A stretch of DNA of 64,000 bases. It comes from Glebionis coronaria (taxonomy: Eukaryota; Streptophyta; Magnoliopsida; Asterales; Asteraceae). The DNA lies in contig JANFOE010000055.1 of the NCBI GenBank assembly GCA_025667525.1, positions 1 through 64,000 of the forward strand. The letters are read 5' to 3'. This document shows positions 60,041-64,000 of the stretch, piece by piece; position 1 is the stretch's first letter, and the number at the start of each line of letters is the position of its first letter. Below the pieces are notes generated by a model that saw nothing but the letters and a program-made list of their open reading frames with translations, ran no database searches and had not been told where the DNA came from. The position numbers and the translations under genes were made by a program.

Positions 60041-61828
60041 GTGTCTCTACTACTTCATTTTATAAGTATAAATGGAGCGTTGCATGGTTTTTTTAAGGGT
60101 AAGCGTGGTCTTCGGCATGGTGACCCTCTATCTCCATACTTGTTTACTCTTGTAATGGAAATTCTGACTTTGATGTTACATAGACGAGTAAGGAATTCAA
60201 TGGATTTTGGATATCATAGATATTGTGATGAGCTACAGCTCATCAATCTTTGCTTTGCGGATGATTTATTTTTGTTTATGCATGGTGATATACATTCTGT
60301 TAAGGTGGTTGAGGATGCGTTGGAAGAATTTACGCTTGCCTCGGGTCTTACTCCAAGTATTCCTAAAAGCACTGCTTATTTTTGCAACGTTCTTAATCAG
60401 GTAAAGATTGCTATTTTGAATATTCTGCCTTTTGACGAAGGGCGGCTTCCTGTAAAGTATCTTGGAGTGCCCCTTGTGTCGTCCAGGATTTTGGTCAGAG
60501 ATTGTAGGGAGCTTATTGAACGTGTTCGATCTCGGGTTGAAAATTGGAAGAGTAAGTCTTTATCGGCTGCTGGGCGTCTTCAGTTAATTCAATCGGTTAT
60601 AGGTTCGATGCATATATATTGGGCCTTCGTTTTTCTTCTTCCTTCTCGTATTTTATTTGATATTGAGCAGATTATGCGGGGTTTTTTATGGTGCCAAGGT
60701 AAAATGAGGAGGGGTAAAGCGAAGGTTGCATGGGATGTTGTGTGCCTCCCGAGAGATGAAGGTGGTCTGGGTGTACGTCACTTGGACCTGTTTAATAAAG
60801 CTCTAATGGTTTCTCATGTTTGGAAGCTTTTGAATCTTAAAGAGTCTTTGTGGGTGAAGTGGATTCATCTGTATAAGTTGAAGGGCCGTAATTTTTGGGA
60901 CTATCCTATGCGTGGTAACATGTCTTGGGGATGGCGTAAGATATTACAGCTTCGACCTTTTATCCGTGATCATATTTGGGCTGCTATTGGTAATGGGGAG
61001 TCTACATCTTTATGGTTTGATAAATGGTGTAATGCGGGTCCGTTGTCGTTAGATATTACACGTCGAGATATTCATCGGGCAGGGCTTACTCCTACAACTT
61101 CGATTAAGGAGGTTATTATGCACGGTGTTTGGCAATGGCCTGATTTTTTAAAGGAAAAGTATCCGACTCTTTATAATTTGCAGGTGCCTACTTTATGGGA
61201 GGAGGATGATAAGCTTGCTTGGTGTAATGAGATTGGTGAGCTGAAATCATTCACGGTTAAAAACGTTTGGTCTACTATTAGGATTCGTAGTCCTAAAGTG
61301 AATTGGTATCCAATTGTATGGTTTAGTCACTGTATCCCTACACATGCCTTTCATTTATGGCTTGTGTTGCATGGGAAGCTCAAAACTCAAGATCGGGTGC
61401 CTGTTTGGGATGTTTCGGTGGACCTGGCTACGACTTGCCCTTTGTGCGAGATGGAACCGGATTCACATCATCACCTCTTTTTTGAATGTGTATTTTCAAA
61501 ACAGGTTCGGGATTCCATTAAAGCTCAAGCTGGATTACGTGATACGAGGCCTATTTTTTCTGATATTATGGCTACTCTTATGCTATTCGCGAAGAGGAGG
61601 ACTTCTAGGAGTACAATTGCAAAGCTTGTTGTTGCTGCTGCTACGTATTTTATTTGGCAGGAACGAAAGTCAAGGCTCTTTCGTGATGAGAAGCGAAGTG
61701 TTAACCAAGTGTCAGAGATCATTTTGTCTACAGTTCGGTTGAAGTTGCTATCTTGTTGTTTCAAAAGGATTGCTGATAGTTCTCAAAGGGCTAGGATGTG
61801 GAACCTCCCTAACTCCCGTTTTAAGTAA
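60041..61828 (+). CDS. LINE F reverse transcriptase palm/thumb, connection and zf-RVT
   Basis: 595 codons, the longest open frame in the window. LRHGDPLSPYLFT, the catalytic FADD (INLCFADDLFLF, about residue 75), KSTAYFCNV, KYLGVPLVSSRILVRDC, AAGRLQLIQSVIGSMHIYWA, WCQGKMRRGKAKVAWD, WGWRKIL, WFDKWCNAGPL, HCIPTHAFHLWLV, KTQDR, CPLCEMEPDSHHHLFFECVFSKQV, YFIWQERKSRLF. The order matches plant L1 ORF2 to its natural end. Upstream frameshifts prevent a full protein, but this part may have been lost only recently. Confidence 0.9.
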   Translation: MSLLLHFISINGALHGFFKGKRGLRHGDPLSPYLFTLVMEILTLMLHRRVRNSMDFGYHRYCDELQLINLCFADDLFLFMHGDIHSVKVVEDALEEFTLASGLTPSIPKSTAYFCNVLNQVKIAILNILPFDEGRLPVKYLGVPLVSSRILVRDCRELIERVRSRVENWKSKSLSAAGRLQLIQSVIGSMHIYWAFVFLLPSRILFDIEQIMRGFLWCQGKMRRGKAKVAWDVVCLPRDEGGLGVRHLDLFNKALMVSHVWKLLNLKESLWVKWIHLYKLKGRNFWDYPMRGNMSWGWRKILQLRPFIRDHIWAAIGNGESTSLWFDKWCNAGPLSLDITRRDIHRAGLTPTTSIKEVIMHGVWQWPDFLKEKYPTLYNLQVPTLWEEDDKLAWCNEIGELKSFTVKNVWSTIRIRSPKVNWYPIVWFSHCIPTHAFHLWLVLHGKLKTQDRVPVWDVSVDLATTCPLCEMEPDSHHHLFFECVFSKQVRDSIKAQAGLRDTRPIFSDIMATLMLFAKRRTSRSTIAKLVVAAATYFIWQERKSRLFRDEKRSVNQVSEIILSTVRLKLLSCCFKRIADSSQRARMWNLPNSRFK

Positions 61829-62047
61829 TGATAGTTGCGTTGAGTCGTTGTATCATTAAATGGTTTTTTCCTATTGGTGTGATTAGTTTTGTATTGATAG
61901 GAAATATCATATGGTGTGTCATATGATTTAGTAGATTTCAAGCGAGTGCTTGAGGTTAATGTGATATCTCAGTCACATTCCATTGTACTTTAAACGGGTT
62001 TTTTGGTGTGAATATATTTTACCGGGGTCAGTCCCCTTTACCCAAAA
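61829..62047 (+). other. LINE F 3' UTR
   Basis: Hairpin ATCATATG/CATATGAT at 61906-61927. Stem-loop AATGTGA/TCACATT at 61958-61979. Then TTTTTTGGTGTGAATATATTTTACCGGGG and CCCCTTTACCC with a short A tail. Confidence 0.78.
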
Positions 62048-62063
62048 AAATGGAAAAGAAATC

Positions 62064-64000
62064 CGTTTTAGACCAAATTACTACAAAAGCAATCCCGCAA
62101 TCCTTCTCCAGCAAGCTCCGCAATCCAACAACTTCAATACCTGAAATACATGCTTAATCATCAACACAAAGGTTGAGAAAGTTTATAGGTTTAACAAAAC
62201 ATATTTGAACACATCATTAAAAATCATTCACAATTGTTTAATAGCATTGTGGCCATACATTAATCAGGCATTCCATCTTATAGCAATAGCTAATGAATTG
62301 TATTAAGCTCATGACACCGACCTCTTAACTTAGTCACCCACGCCAAATGCCAGCATGACTATAAAAATTCCAGTGCCCCTACTAGGGTATCAATTGTAAG
62401 TATACCACATTCTCATTCTCGTAAAATTATCATTCCCAGAGGTTACTCAGCGTAAAGCCTTGGTCTCAGATAGGGTCGTCAGCTCAATAGTACTATCATT
62501 AGAATAAGCGGCTATTCCCAACTCACAACATCAAGTCAGAAGATAGTTAACGGCTCATGAATTAGGGACTTTTGCAATTTAGGTACTTATATAATTCAAA
62601 TCAACAAAGGCAATAGTCGGGTCCAACAATTACTCATGACATGTGTTCATTTTACTTCAAATAGCATGTATCCCCCTCTCGGGTTTTAAAATCATTAAAA
62701 CAAGTAGAAAGCAAGGCTATAGACTCACCTGAAGTATTAACAGTAGTATGACGACTTTCAACGATCGATGATGCCCGACGAACACGAAATTCACAATCTA
62801 TCAAAATAAAACGCGTGCCTTTAATAATACATCCAAGTAATATTTCATACTTAAGAAAATGAAATAAATATCTCAAAGTCAAAACCAAACTCACACCATG
62901 CTCAATTTATAAATTTCTTCTTATGTACACTTTTACACTTGTATTCTTTCAAAAACTGTCAATATATATATGTTAATCGTCCAAACTATTTTCCTTGCTT
63001 AAACACGTCAATAGCTTACGATACTAATCAGAAACTTCACTTACTATATATAGAAAGACCTCCCAAAAGTTGGTTAAAAGATTTTACTTTTAAAGTTCCC
63101 TGCCCGACTCATCTTCGAACTACAAAAACCGGACAGTTTTACGTCAACAATTCATATAGTCTTTTTAACTTATTTATTTGACTCCGTTTACAAAACCGAC
63201 ACTCATATTTGAAAATAAACTAAACATCATCATGCTTATCATTTTTCATCTATAGTCCCTGAGATTCGATCTAAATATCGACAACAATTATATATTATGC
63301 TGATATTCGTCTCCCGGTACACGAATAGTCAAACTATCATAACTTTTCGCTCGTTTGGAGCTAGAAGCTCTACCTTATACCAAATCAAAGCATAAGAGAT
63401 CCTCTACAACAATATCTAATTAGTTCATATCATACTCAAACTTATACGTTTCAAAAATCACTTTTATATTCTGGTCAAAAATACATCTTTAAAAATCACT
63501 CAAAATCAAATTTTTACCACATTTTAACATCAGTTTTACCACTATTATCATCCAAATATTACTACTTTCAATCCTAACATGCTATATCATCCTAGATGAT
63601 CAAATCAAATAAAACCCAACTAAAAATTCAACATGCAACAACTTAAAATAATATATAACAACAATAACACCTACAAACAACAATCATACAAGATCAAAAC
63701 ACAAGATTTTTCATCAAAAATGGGTTTTTATAAAAAGTTCATGCATGTAAGAGATTTTCATACCAATGTGTAGAGAATCAAAAGATAGAAATGGGTCTTT
63801 GATTAGTTTTAATAGATTCAAGCCAGATTTTAAAAAATCTAGGGTGTTTGTGGGGTGGAGGTTGACGGCAAAAGAGAGGGAGAGGGGAGGAGAGAGAAAA
63901 TTTTGATGGTGAGTGTGTTATGTGTGTTTTGTGGTTAAAATTTTCATTTTATATGGAAAAAGTTTAGGGTAATTTTTGCCAATTTTGATTTTTGTGGACC
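62064..64000 (-). other. Element G right LTR body, no gene
   Basis: Matches 48225-48803 and 51108-52494 of the left LTR closely. Nothing else is seen. Confidence 0.7.

Larger units (their letters stand above)
58464..62047 (+). mobile_element. LINE F: 5'-truncated LINE in element G right LTR
   Basis: Target-site duplication AAATGGAAAAGAAATC at 58448-58463 and 62048-62063; the left LTR has the empty site near 48209-48224. 3.58 kb, starting in the endonuclease domain and running through RT and zf-RVT to a complete 3' UTR. This is the best-preserved RT in the window. Confidence 0.9.
58180..64000 (-). repeat. Element G right (5') LTR, cut by window end
   Basis: Starts TATAACACCCCCAGATTACATTGCGCAACGG like the left LTR (46641). 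It is interrupted by LINE F (58464-62047). By comparison with the left LTR, about 390 bases lie beyond the window. Confidence 0.82.

Overview
The window looks like a heterochromatic, gene-poor stretch of a flowering-plant (eudicot) nuclear genome. I found no host gene, no tRNA or rRNA gene, no CRISPR array and nothing bacterial. Almost every recognisable protein belongs to a retrotransposon: Ty3/Gypsy gag, protease, RT and integrase, and plant L1-type LINE ORF1 (DUF4283 plus zinc knuckle) and ORF2 (endonuclease, RT, zf-RVT). Base composition is AT-rich with long (TA)n tracts. The wording of the LINE proteins reminds me of Asteraceae copies, but that is a weak impression.

Layout. 15-1733: terminal-inverted-repeat element sitting inside a (TA)n microsatellite. 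1734-4194: (TA)n, AT-rich spacer, a tRNA-like SINE head and a GC-rich degenerate repeat. 4200-17942 (minus): element 1, a complete LTR retrotransposon with 3.6 kb LTRs, TSD gcgat, a tRNA-Asp-type PBS and only gag, protease and an acidic ORF. 18.27-46.64 kb: one old minus-strand chromovirus-like Gypsy element (H), split by later insertions. These are a solo LTR (22983-29903, TSD acctt), which holds LINE A, which holds LINE B, and a near full-length LINE C (about 29.93-45.26 kb), which holds element 2 (33516-42869, TSD tgatg). 46641 to the window end: element G (minus), a large retrotransposon derivative with LTRs of about 2.6 kb and an internal region without recognisable pol. Its left LTR carries LINE D and LINE E; its right LTR carries LINE F. 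The right LTR runs off the window.

How the parts relate. Elements 1 and 2 share gene order (gag, protease, acidic ORF ending in a hydrophobic segment and an FDPG motif), PBS type, and a 3' non-coding domain of over 1 kb, yet their LTRs are unrelated. Both lack RT, RNase H and integrase and must have been moved in trans. All six LINE pieces belong to one family, judged by shared 3' ends. Their 3' UTRs contain a stem-loop whose arms covary between copies. LINE E keeps ORF1 and the 3' UTR but has no ORF2, a plant analogue of a half-LINE. Coding regions are mostly broken by frameshifts and stops, several of them Trp codons changed by G-to-A.

The strongest candidates for something undescribed are the paired gag-pro-acidic-ORF elements with a shared 3' domain, the ORF1-only LINE, the covarying LINE 3' stem-loop, the ATTCCGG-rich LTR of element 2, and the unrecognised first ORF of element G. 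Boundaries supported by target-site duplications are firm. Percent identities and family names are by eye and memory.
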